Shown: in pieces, positions 8,778 to 18,297 of the stretch
How the letters are laid out: each line of letters begins with the position of its first letter
Numbering within the stretch: the first letter of the stretch is position 1
From: Mycolicibacterium hodleri
GTDB taxonomy: Bacteria > Actinomycetota > Actinomycetes > Mycobacteriales > Mycobacteriaceae
DNA length: 64,000 bases
Assembly (NCBI RefSeq): GCF_025822245.1
Contig: NZ_JACKTL010000043.1
Location: forward strand, 310,001 to 374,000
Direction: 5' to 3'
Notes under the pieces: model-generated
Database searches by the model: none
What the model saw: the letters and a program-made list of their open reading frames with translations, nothing else
What the model was told of the DNA's origin: nothing
Program-made: the position numbers and the translations under genes

Positions 8778-10721
8778 TCAACTCTGGCCGTGGCAGGCGT
8801 CGGACGGGGTGGCGGGCACGTCCAGCGACGGGTTGCGGTCGAAGAATCCGAACGGCTTGAGCCAGAAGGAGACGACGTCGACCGGCATCACCGGCCAATC
8901 CTCGGGTCGGGTGATGTGGTGCAGGCCGAACACGTACCAGAGCACGACGTCGGTGTTCTCGATGGGCCGGTTGGCCTTCGTCCACTGTCCCAGGCCGGTG
9001 TCCTCCGCCGACTGGTTGACGAATTCGCCTGCGGGCCAGCGCTCGTCGGCGGAATTCGGGGTTACCCACAGGGTGTGTCCGATCACGTTGGCGCGCTTGA
9101 GAACCGGCGAGGCGGGGTCGAACATCGCCGGGATGGCGCCACCGGGCACCAGCTTGTAGGCGGGATGGGTGCCCAACCCGTTGGTCACGTTGGGGTTGAC
9201 CACCTTCCACGCGCGCTGGGTGTCGAAGCTGACGTCCTGCATGCCCTCGCTCTCGCTGCGCAGCGGCACGTTGCGCGTCACCAGCGACAGTCCGTACGGA
9301 TTGTCCGGACCCATCGGCTCGGCGTAGGACTCGGACATGACGACGGTGTTGTCGGAGCCGTCGACGTCCATGTCGAGCCGGGCCACCAGGAAGTGTTGGT
9401 GGAACGGCGCATACGTCCGCTCGTCGACGAGCGTGCCGTTCGGATTCGGTGCGCCGGGGGCCAACGGCGTGGTGACCATGATGCCGGTGGCGCGGACCTC
9501 GCATTCGATGTTGCCGTCCTGGTAGAGGCGCCAGTAGACCAGGTACTCGTAGTTGGCGACCGTCACGTGGAACGAAATGGTCAGGCGGCGGATTCGGCGT
9601 ACCTCTGCTCCCGAGTCGTGGTCGACGTGCTTCCACAGCACGGCACCGTCCTCTTCGTGGATGCAGATGGCGTTGGTGATCGTGTACGGCCCGCCCGTGC
9701 TGTCGTGCATCACGGCGTCGAGGTACCGAATCTCGCCAAGGCAGTCACACCCGAGTTCCAGCGAGGTGGTCATGAAGCCAAGGCCCCACTCGCCGATGTC
9801 GAATGCGGTGCGACGGTAGTGGTCGGGCGACGAGTCCCGGTACGGGACGATCATCTCCGCGAACGACATTCGGTGGGCGATCGAGCGCTCGCGGTCGCCG
9901 TCGCGATAGCGCACGGTGTGCAGGGTCATCCCCTCGCGATAGTTGAACCCGATGCGCAGCGACCAGTTCTGCCAGCGCAACAGGTTGCCGTCCAGGGTGA
10001 ACGACGGTCCCTCGGGCTGGGTGATGAGCAGCGGCTTGAGTGGTTCCCGCGTCGACGCCGCGCGGAGGCGCTCCGGAACGTGCGCGGGCGCGTATTCACC
10101 CATCACGTCGGGTGTGTGGACTCCCCCGTCGTCGTCGACCCGAAGCACCTCCATGGTGTTCAGGTCGACGACGCAGTGCAGACCGCTGACCAGGTGCGCA
10201 TACGGGTTGGCGCCCGGCGCGTCCTTGCGCCACGTGTCCGACCATCCCAGCCTGCGGTCGCGGAACTCGGCAGGGGCGACCGCGTCGCCAAAGGTCCAGG
10301 TGTCCATGAACACGTTGTCCAGGTCGGTGATGCCCCGCTTGGCGAGGGCGGCGATCACGTCGGGGTGCGTGCGCAGGAGCTGGTCGCACTCGAGGAACTC
10401 GTCCACGGTGAAGTTGGCCTGGACGCCGGGGACGTGGACGAACGTCTCGACCCGGTCGTCGGTCAGCGAGACCACGGCCTTGTGGGTGGCGTTGGCGGAC
10501 CGGTCCAGGCAGATCGCCGTCGCGCGGCGCGCGGGCACGTCGCCGCGCTCCTCGAACCGCCGCAACTCCTCCTTGCTCGGCTCCACCAGCTCGACCGAGG
10601 CGAATCGCCAGCCCAGGCCGGAACCCGCGGACGGGGTGGCCTCGACCTGATGCTCGCGGCGCAACACCGTAGCGACAGCGGCGAATTCGTCGGCGGACAG
10701 AGGATCGAGTGGGTGCGTCAC
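8778..10721 (-). CDS. Copper-containing primary-amine oxidase
   Basis: A 647-residue enzyme of the usual CuAO length. The topaquinone-forming motif NYEY is present (precursor Tyr391). The candidate catalytic base is Asp308 in AFDIGEWGLG, and the copper ligands are His441 and His443 (HQH) and a third His at 601/602 (HHITRPEDWP). The N-terminal N2/N3-type domain starts HPLDPLSADEF. It oxidises primary amines to aldehydes with release of H2O2 and ammonia. No signal peptide is seen, so it is probably cytoplasmic. GTG at 10721 is chosen from the conserved N-terminus; its ribosome-binding site is poor. It sits 62 nt after the carboxylesterase gene on the same strand. Confidence 0.93.
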   Translation of the reverse strand: MTHPLDPLSADEFAAVATVLRREHQVEATPSAGSGLGWRFASVELVEPSKEELRRFEERGDVPARRATAICLDRSANATHKAVVSLTDDRVETFVHVPGVQANFTVDEFLECDQLLRTHPDVIAALAKRGITDLDNVFMDTWTFGDAVAPAEFRDRRLGWSDTWRKDAPGANPYAHLVSGLHCVVDLNTMEVLRVDDDGGVHTPDVMGEYAPAHVPERLRAASTREPLKPLLITQPEGPSFTLDGNLLRWQNWSLRIGFNYREGMTLHTVRYRDGDRERSIAHRMSFAEMIVPYRDSSPDHYRRTAFDIGEWGLGFMTTSLELGCDCLGEIRYLDAVMHDSTGGPYTITNAICIHEEDGAVLWKHVDHDSGAEVRRIRRLTISFHVTVANYEYLVYWRLYQDGNIECEVRATGIMVTTPLAPGAPNPNGTLVDERTYAPFHQHFLVARLDMDVDGSDNTVVMSESYAEPMGPDNPYGLSLVTRNVPLRSESEGMQDVSFDTQRAWKVVNPNVTNGLGTHPAYKLVPGGAIPAMFDPASPVLKRANVIGHTLWVTPNSADERWPAGEFVNQSAEDTGLGQWTKANRPIENTDVVLWYVFGLHHITRPEDWPVMPVDVVSFWLKPFGFFDRNPSLDVPATPSDACHGQS

Positions 10722-10783
10722 CTCACCACTCGACCACGTCGACGACGGACGCGCGCGGGGATCGCAGGAATATGCCGGCGGCC

Positions 10784-12292
10784 TCAGTTGGCGGCCAGCG
10801 TGAACCCCTCCCACGCCCGTCGCCGGTCGGCGTTGGGGTCGTATTCGAGGTGCGAACGCCGGTCGAAGACCATCACCGCACGCTCGTCGGCGGTGTACCG
10901 GGGCCAGCCGTCGCCCGGTGATCCGGTGCGGCTGAACGCCCGCCACCTGCCCTGCACGTCGTTGGAGACCCGGCGCGCCGAGCGGCGGTCGGCAACGGCC
11001 GTCATCAACGACCCCAACCGGGTGCGGTAGACGTCGAACACCGCGAGCAGCTCCGTGGCATGCGTGGCGCCGAGGCCCGAAAGGTGAAACGTGCGCGGCG
11101 CGTAGTCATAGCGGTAGACGTAGGTCGGGGCGTGCTGCCCGTGCGCGGAGGCGATCTGCCACGCCGCGGTCCCGAAGGCGAAGTCGCCACCGAGGCGGAT
11201 GCAGGCACTCGGACTCGGATAGCCCGGATAGGCGCCGGTGATGCGGTCGCGCAGTTCGACGTCGGAGTCGGCGAAGAGCAGGTCGATGGCGGGTTCGGTC
11301 ATCGGCAGCAACTGGAGGAACCGGGTGAACAGGCGACCCTCGTCGGCGTTGGTGCCGACGATGAGTGGCACCCGGTGGGCGGTGCCGTCGCGCATCGCCC
11401 GCAGCGGGTCTTCGGGCAGGTACTCGGTGTCGTAGGTCGGGCCGACGACGAACGCGCCGCGCATCTCCGTCATGCCGCGACGCATCACCCGGTTCAACCC
11501 GTCGACGAGCTCGGTGGGTCGCGCCGACATCACGGCGGCCGCGCCGTCCGCGCGGGACGCGCCAAGGGCGTCGACCAGGTCGTCGGCGAAGGCCGCCGCG
11601 ACGTCGGGGGGACCGGCCATGCCGCTGGCCGGACTCTCCGAAATGGCTTGCGAGAAAAGCCCCTTCGCCGCGGGGGTGGCCAGCAAGGTGGCGACGGCGT
11701 GCGCTCCGGCGCTCTCCCCGAAGATGGTCACGTTGTCCGGGTCGCCACCGAACACGGCGGCGTTGTCGCGGACCCACCGCAGCGCCATGACCAGATCCCG
11801 CAGGAACAGGTTGTCCTCGATGGGGTAGTCGGGCGTCGAGAGGGCGGAGAGATCCATGCAACCCAGGACCCCGAGCCGGTAGTTCACCGAGACGTAGACG
11901 CAGCCGCGCCGGGCCATCGACGCGCCGTCGTAGATCGGGGTGGCCGAGCTGCCGAGGATGTACCCGCCGCCGTGGATGAAGAACATCACCGGCAGCGGCT
12001 CGTTGCCGGAGTTCTCCGGGGCGACCACGTTGAGCGTCAGACAGTCCTCGCTCATCGGCTGGAACTTGCCGAGGCCGAGGAGGGTGTACTTGCGGTCCTG
12101 CGGCGCGCAGTAGCTGAACCCGTGGCAGTAGCGAACCCCGGGCCATGGCTGGACCGGCTGTGGGGCGCGAAGCCGCAACGGCCCCACCGGCGGGCGCGCG
12201 TACGGGACGGACCGCCAGCGGTGAACCCCGTCAGCGGTGAAGCCCTCGATGACGCCGCTGTCGACGGTGACGCGAATGGTGCGTTCGTGCAT
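10784..12292 (-). CDS. Type-B carboxylesterase/lipase
   Basis: A 502-residue alpha/beta hydrolase. It has the type-B N-terminal VDSGVIEGF and RSVPYARPPVGPLRL, SEDCLTLNV, the oxyanion loop HGGGY, the nucleophile GESAG, an acidic residue in TNADEG and a likely catalytic His in GLGATHATEL. No signal peptide is seen. ATG at 12292 gives the usual family N-terminus. It is the first gene of the minus-strand set that continues into the amine oxidase, the kinase fusion and UPF0060. The ester or amide substrate cannot be told from sequence. Confidence 0.9.
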   Translation of the reverse strand: MHERTIRVTVDSGVIEGFTADGVHRWRSVPYARPPVGPLRLRAPQPVQPWPGVRYCHGFSYCAPQDRKYTLLGLGKFQPMSEDCLTLNVVAPENSGNEPLPVMFFIHGGGYILGSSATPIYDGASMARRGCVYVSVNYRLGVLGCMDLSALSTPDYPIEDNLFLRDLVMALRWVRDNAAVFGGDPDNVTIFGESAGAHAVATLLATPAAKGLFSQAISESPASGMAGPPDVAAAFADDLVDALGASRADGAAAVMSARPTELVDGLNRVMRRGMTEMRGAFVVGPTYDTEYLPEDPLRAMRDGTAHRVPLIVGTNADEGRLFTRFLQLLPMTEPAIDLLFADSDVELRDRITGAYPGYPSPSACIRLGGDFAFGTAAWQIASAHGQHAPTYVYRYDYAPRTFHLSGLGATHATELLAVFDVYRTRLGSLMTAVADRRSARRVSNDVQGRWRAFSRTGSPGDGWPRYTADERAVMVFDRRSHLEYDPNADRRRAWEGFTLAAN

Positions 12293-12370
12293 GACCCCGA
12301 CGTTAGCGAAGAACCTGGCTCCCGACGTGCCCGACGGGCCGGGCGAATTGCGACCGCTACCCTGGTCGTC

Positions 12371-13066
12371 ATGCGAATTGCCCTGCTGGTCGCCGTATCT
12401 GCGCTGGTGGCGGGCTGTTCGGGTGGTGCGGGCGGGCCGGCCGACGGCACCGGATCCCCGTCCGCCACCGGCACGTCGAGCGCGACGACCCCGACTCCGA
12501 CGTCGAGTCGGACCACGACACCGTCGCCGGCCGCCAGTGGTTCTCCCCGGCCGGGTGCGGCGATCGCCGACGTCATCGGGTGGATCGAGGCCGCCACGCC
12601 CGCCGACGTCGCGGGCTACCACGCGATGACCCGGGGCGGTGAGAAGACCGATCTGGGCGACGACGTCGCGTTCACCACGGCGGGGGCCGAAACCAACTGC
12701 GTCACCAACCGCCATCGGGACGGTGCGTTGGCGTGCCTGGTGAAGTTGGCCGATCCACCGGCGCGGCCCGCCGGCATCGAGACGGCGTGGAAGCCCAACT
12801 GGGTGGACTTCACGGGCCCGACCGTCGACGTCGGGTCGCCGCACGGTGACCCGGGACCGTTTCGCGACGGAACGGGTGCCGAACTGCCGGTCGGCCGGAG
12901 CCTGGCGTTCGGTGACTACCGGTGCCGCGCGGACGCGGCGGGCCTGTTTTGCGTCGACTACGCCCACCAGACGGCAGTCGCGTTGAGCGCCCGTGGCGTC
13001 GTGCCGTTCGGGTGCCTGCAGAAGGCGGCCCCGCCGGCGGACATCGGCCTCCGGTTCAGCTGCTGA
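12371..13066 (+). CDS. Putative lipoprotein with Ser/Thr/Pro-rich linker
   Basis: A 231-residue protein with a type II signal peptide (MRIALLVAVSALVAGC; lipobox LVAGC). A low-complexity Ser/Thr/Pro-rich stretch to about residue 60 probably spans the cell wall. The globular part contains four or more cysteines, suggesting disulfides. No known domain is recognised. TACCCT at 12358-12363 lies 7 nt before the ATG, a leaderless-type start. It is divergent from the carboxylesterase gene and overlaps the rhomboid-like gene by 11 bp at the 3' end. Confidence 0.75.
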   Translation: MRIALLVAVSALVAGCSGGAGGPADGTGSPSATGTSSATTPTPTSSRTTTPSPAASGSPRPGAAIADVIGWIEAATPADVAGYHAMTRGGEKTDLGDDVAFTTAGAETNCVTNRHRDGALACLVKLADPPARPAGIETAWKPNWVDFTGPTVDVGSPHGDPGPFRDGTGAELPVGRSLAFGDYRCRADAAGLFCVDYAHQTAVALSARGVVPFGCLQKAAPPADIGLRFSC

Positions 13067-13841
13067 CGGGCTGGTCCGAGACCTTCCGCAGTTCCCCGAC
13101 GAGCGTGCAGACCAGGCCGAGCATCGCCCCGGCGAGGCCGGCGACGACGGCCGGGACCATGGTGCCCGGGTCGCTCGCGATGACCAGGAGCCCGAACGCC
13201 GCGGCGACCATCAGTAACACGACCAACGGCTGGGTCCACGGATGTGGGGCACCGAACCACGTCGCGACCAGCATGCCCAGCATCAGCGCCAGAAGGTGGC
13301 CGACATTGCTGAAGTCGGCGCCGGCGACGACGGCCGTCACCGCGACGGCGAGCCACCAGCCAATCCACGCCGGTCGCCAGCGCCGGGGAATCGTCGGGGT
13401 GAGGGCACCGAGCACCGCCGTTGCGCCGTAGCTCATTCCGACGTCGGTTGCGCGGGTGAGGCTTCTGGGCAACCAGCCGTGGCTCACGGCCGCCCACAGT
13501 CCGGCGGCCACCAACAGCGTCGCACCGACGTGCCCCACCGCGAACGCCACCATCAGTCGGCGACTGCGCCAGAGCAGTTCGCCCAGCGCGAGCAGACACA
13601 CCAGGCCCGGCAGCCAGACGAGGACCGGGCCCGCGTCGACGACGAAGGCACTGCCGAGCAAGGTCCCGACGTGCCCGTGCCGCAGGTTGTGCAGGTTGGT
13701 ACTGGCGTGCAGGATGACGCGGTCCTGAACCGCGGGATCGAGTTCGACGAGGGTCGCCGTGACGACGAGCAGCACGACGGCATAGCCCACGGTCACCCGG
13801 ACGCGGGCCAGTCGAGCGAACATCGCGTGCACCATCGGCAC
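13056..13841 (-). CDS. Rhomboid-like membrane protein (possible serine protease)
   Basis: A 261-residue protein with about seven hydrophobic segments. Rhomboid-type elements are recognisable: an early L1-like HGHVGTLLGSAFVVDAG, a GxSxG-like DVGMSYGATAVLGA and a later His in NVGHLLALMLG, so a Ser-His dyad may be present. The layout fits the Rhomboid_2 type found in actinobacteria. GTG at 13841 is chosen because GGGGG lies 8 nt upstream; ATG at 13835 is an alternative. It follows the adenylate cyclase gene by 3 bp. From memory, M. tuberculosis Rv1648 occupies this position. Proteolytic activity is untested. Confidence 0.75.
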   Translation of the reverse strand: MPMVHAMFARLARVRVTVGYAVVLLVVTATLVELDPAVQDRVILHASTNLHNLRHGHVGTLLGSAFVVDAGPVLVWLPGLVCLLALGELLWRSRRLMVAFAVGHVGATLLVAAGLWAAVSHGWLPRSLTRATDVGMSYGATAVLGALTPTIPRRWRPAWIGWWLAVAVTAVVAGADFSNVGHLLALMLGMLVATWFGAPHPWTQPLVVLLMVAAAFGLLVIASDPGTMVPAVVAGLAGAMLGLVCTLVGELRKVSDQPVSS

Positions 13842-13844
13842 CGA

Positions 13845-14759
13845 CTATGCCCCCGGCGCCTCGGCGTCGACCGCGTCCGTACCTGGCAAATCCCTGCGGG
13901 TCTTCACCCAATACATCACGAGATCGTCGGGCACGCCCGGTGCCTTCGTGGAGAAGAGGGGCTTGCGTACCCGTTTGACCGTGATGCCCAAGGATTCGAA
14001 GTCCTCGTCGGAGATGCCCGCAAGGGTCGCGTTGGACACCACCAGTCCACCCCTGGTCGCGCGGTCCATCACCCGTGCGGCCACGTTGACGTCGACCCCC
14101 AGCCAGTCCGACCCGATCCGTTGCGGCCGGCCGGTGTGGATGCCGGCCCGCATCATCGGCGTAAAACCGCCCACCTCAACGGTTTTGACGGCGTCCAGGG
14201 CGGTCAACACCGCACCGACCGCGGTGGCCGGATCGCGGAAGACCGCCATCGCGCCGTCCCCCATCCGCTTGACGATCTGCCCGCCGGCCTCCAGCAGGGG
14301 TGGCTCCGTCACCTGGGTGACCCGCCGTACCAACTTGAGTGCGGCGTCGTCCCCGGCACGGAGCGACCAATCGGAGTATCCGACCAGATCGGTGAACACC
14401 AGCGTCACCTCGCGGTTGGCGGGCTGACCCGACACGCGTTCGGTCAACGCCTGCCATACCTGCAGGCCCGCCAGGCTGACTTCGCGGGACGCGGCGTGGC
14501 GGTCCAAGATGCGGTCTGCCGCTCGCGCCGCCGCCCGTGGGCCACCGACCCCGGCCGCGGACAGGGGATCCCCGAAGTCCGGGTCGCCGGGCAGCGCCCG
14601 ACGGGCACGTCTGACGAGGGCGACGAGGCCGTCGTCGTGGTTGGCCCTCTTCAACCAGCGCAGCGGGCCGCCGTCGCCGGACCGTTCCTCGAACGATTCG
14701 GCAGCCACGTCGTCCAGACTAGGTGTCCGCCCCGGCGGCGGCTCTAGGGTGTGGCTCAC
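13845..14759 (-). CDS. Class III adenylate cyclase (Rv1647 type)
   Basis: A 304-residue protein. An N-terminal helical region (about 1-110) precedes one class III cyclase homology domain (about 115-290). Metal-binding Asp124 (VFTDLVGYS) and Asp168 (KRMGDGA) are present, as are Lys164 for purine selection and the transition-state Asn225/Arg229 (VDVNVAARV). The full set suggests an active homodimeric enzyme making cAMP from ATP. Its position next to the rhomboid-like gene matches Rv1647 in M. tuberculosis (MSMEG_3780 in M. smegmatis, from memory). The start is GTG at 14759. Confidence 0.92.
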   Translation of the reverse strand: MSHTLEPPPGRTPSLDDVAAESFEERSGDGGPLRWLKRANHDDGLVALVRRARRALPGDPDFGDPLSAAGVGGPRAAARAADRILDRHAASREVSLAGLQVWQALTERVSGQPANREVTLVFTDLVGYSDWSLRAGDDAALKLVRRVTQVTEPPLLEAGGQIVKRMGDGAMAVFRDPATAVGAVLTALDAVKTVEVGGFTPMMRAGIHTGRPQRIGSDWLGVDVNVAARVMDRATRGGLVVSNATLAGISDEDFESLGITVKRVRKPLFSTKAPGVPDDLVMYWVKTRRDLPGTDAVDAEAPGA

Positions 14760-14804
14760 AACCGACTGGATGCGGTACGCGGCCGACCGTCACACAGTCG
14801 TGGA

Positions 14805-14830
14805 CAACGTGCGTTGTCACGCATACGTTG
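14805..14830. promoter_or_regulatory. Imperfect dyad, possible regulator site
   Basis: CAACGTGCGT (14805-14814), a TGTC spacer and ACGCATACGTTG (14819-14830) form an imperfect dyad with a 2-nt offset. It sits in the 167-bp region between the cyclase and the acyl-CoA dehydrogenase. It could be a TetR-type operator for the dehydrogenase; no regulator gene is adjacent. Confidence 0.35.
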
Positions 14831-14926
14831 GGGAGACGCGCCGGCTCGCTGGTGCACGATACGTTCTCCCTCGCAGGCCTGCGCCCGGCGCGCGGTCGGC
14901 GCGAACCACGAAGGGCTGCCCGAAAC

Positions 14927-16171
14927 ATGCTCGAATGGTCAGACGTCGACGTCGCCGTCCGCGACGCGGTCCGAGATTTCGTCGACCGGGAGGTCCGCCC
15001 GCACGTCGACGACCTGGAGAGCGGCGACATGGCGCCCTACCCGGTCATCCAGAAGTTGTTCTCCACCTTCGGCATCGACGCGATGGCCAGGGAATCGCTG
15101 GAGAAGCGACTGGCCGCGATGCGCGAGGGCGGCGGTGCCTCCCCCAGTGGTGGATCATCGGGCGGCATGTTCGGCGGCGGCGGTGCGCAGGCCGGCATGG
15201 GTTTCGTACTGATCAGCGAATTGTGCCGGGTCAGCATGGGTCTGGTGACGGGAGTGGGCGTCAGCCTCGGTCTGACCGTTCCGACGATCGCGTCGCGCGG
15301 CACGCTCGCGCAACAGGAACGCTGGCTGCCCGGGCTCGTCACCTACGAGAAGATCGGCGCGTGGGCGATCACCGAGCCGGACTCGGGTTCCGACGCGTTC
15401 GGCGGCATGAAGTCCTACGTGGTTCGCGACGGGGACGACTACGTCCTCAACGGGCAGAAGACGTTCATCACCAACGGTCCCGACGCCGACGTGACCGTGG
15501 TCTATGCGAAGCTGGACGAGAAGGACGGCGCGAGCAAGCGCGACCGCAAGGTGCTGACCTTCGTCCTCGACAAGGGGATGGACGGCTTCGTGCAGTCGAA
15601 ACCCTTCCGCAAGATGGGCATTCACAGCTCGCGGACCGGCGAACTGTTCTTCCACGACGTGCGCCTGGGCCGCGACCGGCTGCTGGGCGAGACCGAGGAC
15701 AACGACAAGGGCGACGGCCGCGACAGCGCCCGCTCCAACTTCTCGGCCGAACGCATCGGCGTCGCCGCAATGGCGCTCGGCGTTATCGAGGAGTGCCTGC
15801 GGCTCTGCGTCGACTACGCGAAGTCACGCACGCTGTGGGGTCAGGAGATCGGCCAGTTCCAGCTCATCCAGCTCAAGCTGGCGAGCATGGAAGTCGCTCG
15901 GATGAACGTGCGCAACATGCTGTTCCGCGTCATCGAGGCCGCCCAGTCGGGGACGTCGATCTCACTGCCCGAGGCCTCGGCGATGAAGTGGTACTGCTCG
16001 CAGGCGGCGACCGACGTCGCCATGGAGGCCGTTCAGATCTTCGGTGGCAACGGCTACATGACGGAGTACCGCGTCGAGCAGTTGGCGCGCGACGCCAAGT
16101 CGCTGATGATCTACGCGGGGAGCAACGAAGTGCAGATCACCCACGTCGCGCGGGGCCTGCTCAGCGGCTAG
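14927..16171 (+). CDS. Acyl-CoA dehydrogenase
   Basis: A 414-residue flavoenzyme of the FadE type that introduces a double bond in acyl-CoA thioesters. FAD and substrate motifs are present: WAITEPDSGSDAFGG, GQKTFITNG, KMGIHSSRT, FGGNGYMTEY. The usual C-terminal catalytic Glu (Y-E-G) is replaced by Ala397 (YAGSNE). A Glu275 in SAERIGVAAMALG occupies the position used by isovaleryl-CoA-type dehydrogenases, so the base has probably moved. A Gly/Ser-rich insertion (about residues 68-91) is unusual. ATG at 14927 has AAGGG upstream. It overlaps tsnR by 11 bp at the 3' end. Confidence 0.9.
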   Translation: MLEWSDVDVAVRDAVRDFVDREVRPHVDDLESGDMAPYPVIQKLFSTFGIDAMARESLEKRLAAMREGGGASPSGGSSGGMFGGGGAQAGMGFVLISELCRVSMGLVTGVGVSLGLTVPTIASRGTLAQQERWLPGLVTYEKIGAWAITEPDSGSDAFGGMKSYVVRDGDDYVLNGQKTFITNGPDADVTVVYAKLDEKDGASKRDRKVLTFVLDKGMDGFVQSKPFRKMGIHSSRTGELFFHDVRLGRDRLLGETEDNDKGDGRDSARSNFSAERIGVAAMALGVIEECLRLCVDYAKSRTLWGQEIGQFQLIQLKLASMEVARMNVRNMLFRVIEAAQSGTSISLPEASAMKWYCSQAATDVAMEAVQIFGGNGYMTEYRVEQLARDAKSLMIYAGSNEVQITHVARGLLSG

Positions 16172-16919
16172 CCCGCGAACTCTCGTACAGGCAGATCGCC
16201 GCGGCGGCAGCCACGTTGAGGCTCTCCGCACTCCCCCGCATCGGGATCCGGACGCGTACGTCGGCCGCCGCGGCGACGTCGACTGGCAGCCCGTGAGCCT
16301 CCGAACCGAACAGCCAGGCGGTCGGCACGTCGAGGTTCATCTCGTCGAGTGCCCGCTCGCCGTCGAGAGTCGCTGCCATCACGACCAATTCGGCGTTCAC
16401 CAGTTCCGAGATGAGCGCAAGGGTGTCCGGCGCGTCGACGACCGGCACGGAGAAGATGCTGCCTGCCGAGGCCCGCAGGCACTTCGCGTTGTACGGATCG
16501 ACACCCTCGCCGGCCAAGACGAGGGCGTCGGCACCCATCGCGTCGGCAAGTCGAATCATCGTGCCGGCGTTCCCGGGATCGGCGGTGTCCACTGCGACGG
16601 CCACCAATCGCGGCGACGCAAGCACGTCCGCCAGCGACGCCTCGGGCATTCGGCAGACGGCCACCAGCCCGACGGGAGTGACGGTGTCCGACAACGCCTT
16701 TGCGCCGCGTTCGGTCACCAGCTGAATGGGAGCGCCGACCAGCAGCTCACCGAACCGCTCGGCGGCGTCCTCGGTGACGAACACCTCGTCGACGAGACCA
16801 CGCCGCAACGCAGACTCGACGAGGTTGGCACCTTCGGCGAGAAAGCGTGCGGCGTGGCGGCGTCCGCTCGGACGCTGCAGCTTGACCGCGGCAGCTACCC
16901 GATTGGACTTCTCGGTCAG
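16161..16919 (-). CDS. tsnR: SpoU/TrmH-family 2'-O-methyltransferase TsnR
   Basis: About 252 residues of a SPOUT RNA methyltransferase. It shows AVDTADPGNAGTMIRLADAMGADALVL (motif 1), WLFGSEAHGLP (motif 2) and IPMRGSAESLNVAAAAAICLYE (motif 3), which form the AdoMet knot. It is the last gene of infC-rpmI-rplT-tsnR. No ATG, GTG or TTG lies near the conserved N-terminus (TEKSNRVAAAVKL). The two candidates are CTG at 16919, chosen by homology, and CTG at 16928, which overlaps the rplT stop as CTGA. The target is probably rRNA. Confidence 0.82.
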   Translation of the reverse strand: MTEKSNRVAAAVKLQRPSGRRHAARFLAEGANLVESALRRGLVDEVFVTEDAAERFGELLVGAPIQLVTERGAKALSDTVTPVGLVAVCRMPEASLADVLASPRLVAVAVDTADPGNAGTMIRLADAMGADALVLAGEGVDPYNAKCLRASAGSIFSVPVVDAPDTLALISELVNAELVVMAATLDGERALDEMNLDVPTAWLFGSEAHGLPVDVAAAADVRVRIPMRGSAESLNVAAAAAICLYESSRASR

Positions 16920-16924
16920 CGGTG

Positions 16925-17314
16925 TCAGGCGGCTTCGCCCGACGGTGCGTTCACGTCTTCGGGCAGAGCGGCCTTGGCGACCTCGACCAGGGCGGTGAAC
17001 GCGGCCTCGTCGCTGATCGCGATCTCGGACAGGTTCTTGCGGTCGACCTCGACGCCGGCCAGCTTCAGGCCCTGGATCAACCGGTTGTAGGTGATCCCGT
17101 TGGCGCGGGCCGCGGCGTTGATGCGCGTGATCCACAGCTTGCGGAAGTCGCCCTTGCGAGCCTTGCGGTCACGGTAGGCGTAGGTCAACGAGTGGAGCTG
17201 CTGCTCCTTGGCCTTGCGGTAGAGCCGCGACCGCTGGCCGCGGTAGCCCTTCGAAGCCTTCAGTACGGTACGCCGCTTCTTTTGGGCGTTTAGTGCGCGC
17301 TTGACGCGTGCCAT
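16925..17314 (-). CDS. rplT: 50S ribosomal protein L20
   Basis: A 129-residue, strongly basic protein beginning MARVKRALNAQKKRRTVLKA and containing YRDRKARKGDFRKLWI and NAAARANGITYNRLI, all diagnostic of L20. It binds 23S rRNA early in 50S assembly. It lies 66 nt after rpmI in the infC operon. The C-terminus has a short acidic, Ala-rich tail beyond the core. Confidence 0.98.
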   Translation of the reverse strand: MARVKRALNAQKKRRTVLKASKGYRGQRSRLYRKAKEQQLHSLTYAYRDRKARKGDFRKLWITRINAAARANGITYNRLIQGLKLAGVEVDRKNLSEIAISDEAAFTALVEVAKAALPEDVNAPSGEAA

Positions 17315-17380
17315 GGGGTGTTCCTATCTCGAGCGGGTCAGGGGTGGGGAGCCTGCAAGACGTTCAGCAGGCAAGTCAGG

Positions 17381-17575
17381 TCAGCCGTTGAGCATCTTGT
17401 TGATGCGCTTGGCGTCGTTGTCCGCCACCACGGTGCGGCCGTCGAGCCTGCGGGTGCGCTTGGTCGCCTTGTGCTCGAGAAGGTGTCGGCGACCGGCCTT
17501 CTGGCGCACGATCTTTCCGGTGCCGGTCTTCCGGAAGCGCTTGGAAGCGCCGCTGTGGGTCTTGGCCTTGGGCAT
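17381..17575 (-). CDS. rpmI: 50S ribosomal protein L35
   Basis: A 64-residue basic protein starting MPKAKTHSGASKRFRKTGTG and ending RINKMLNG, typical L35 over its whole length. It lies 24 nt downstream of infC and 66 nt upstream of rplT, the conserved operon order. Confidence 0.98.
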   Translation of the reverse strand: MPKAKTHSGASKRFRKTGTGKIVRQKAGRRHLLEHKATKRTRRLDGRTVVADNDAKRINKMLNG

Positions 17576-17599
17576 GGAGTCCTCGGTTCTAGTGGTGGA

Positions 17600-18235
<636 letters not shown>

Positions 18236-18297
18236 GGGGCCTCCTATGTAGTCTTCGAGGAGTCCACGCCATCAGCCATCGCCCAACAGAGCGAAAA

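Noticed and set aside
8790..11030. 746-codon plus-strand open frame opposite the amine oxidase
   Set aside because: Antisense shadow; the amine oxidase with its topaquinone and copper residues is on the minus strand.
17334..17380. Riboswitch or L20 leader between rpmI and rplT
   Set aside because: The 66-bp gap has no conserved structure that I can recognise; the only strong leader structure in this operon is upstream of infC.
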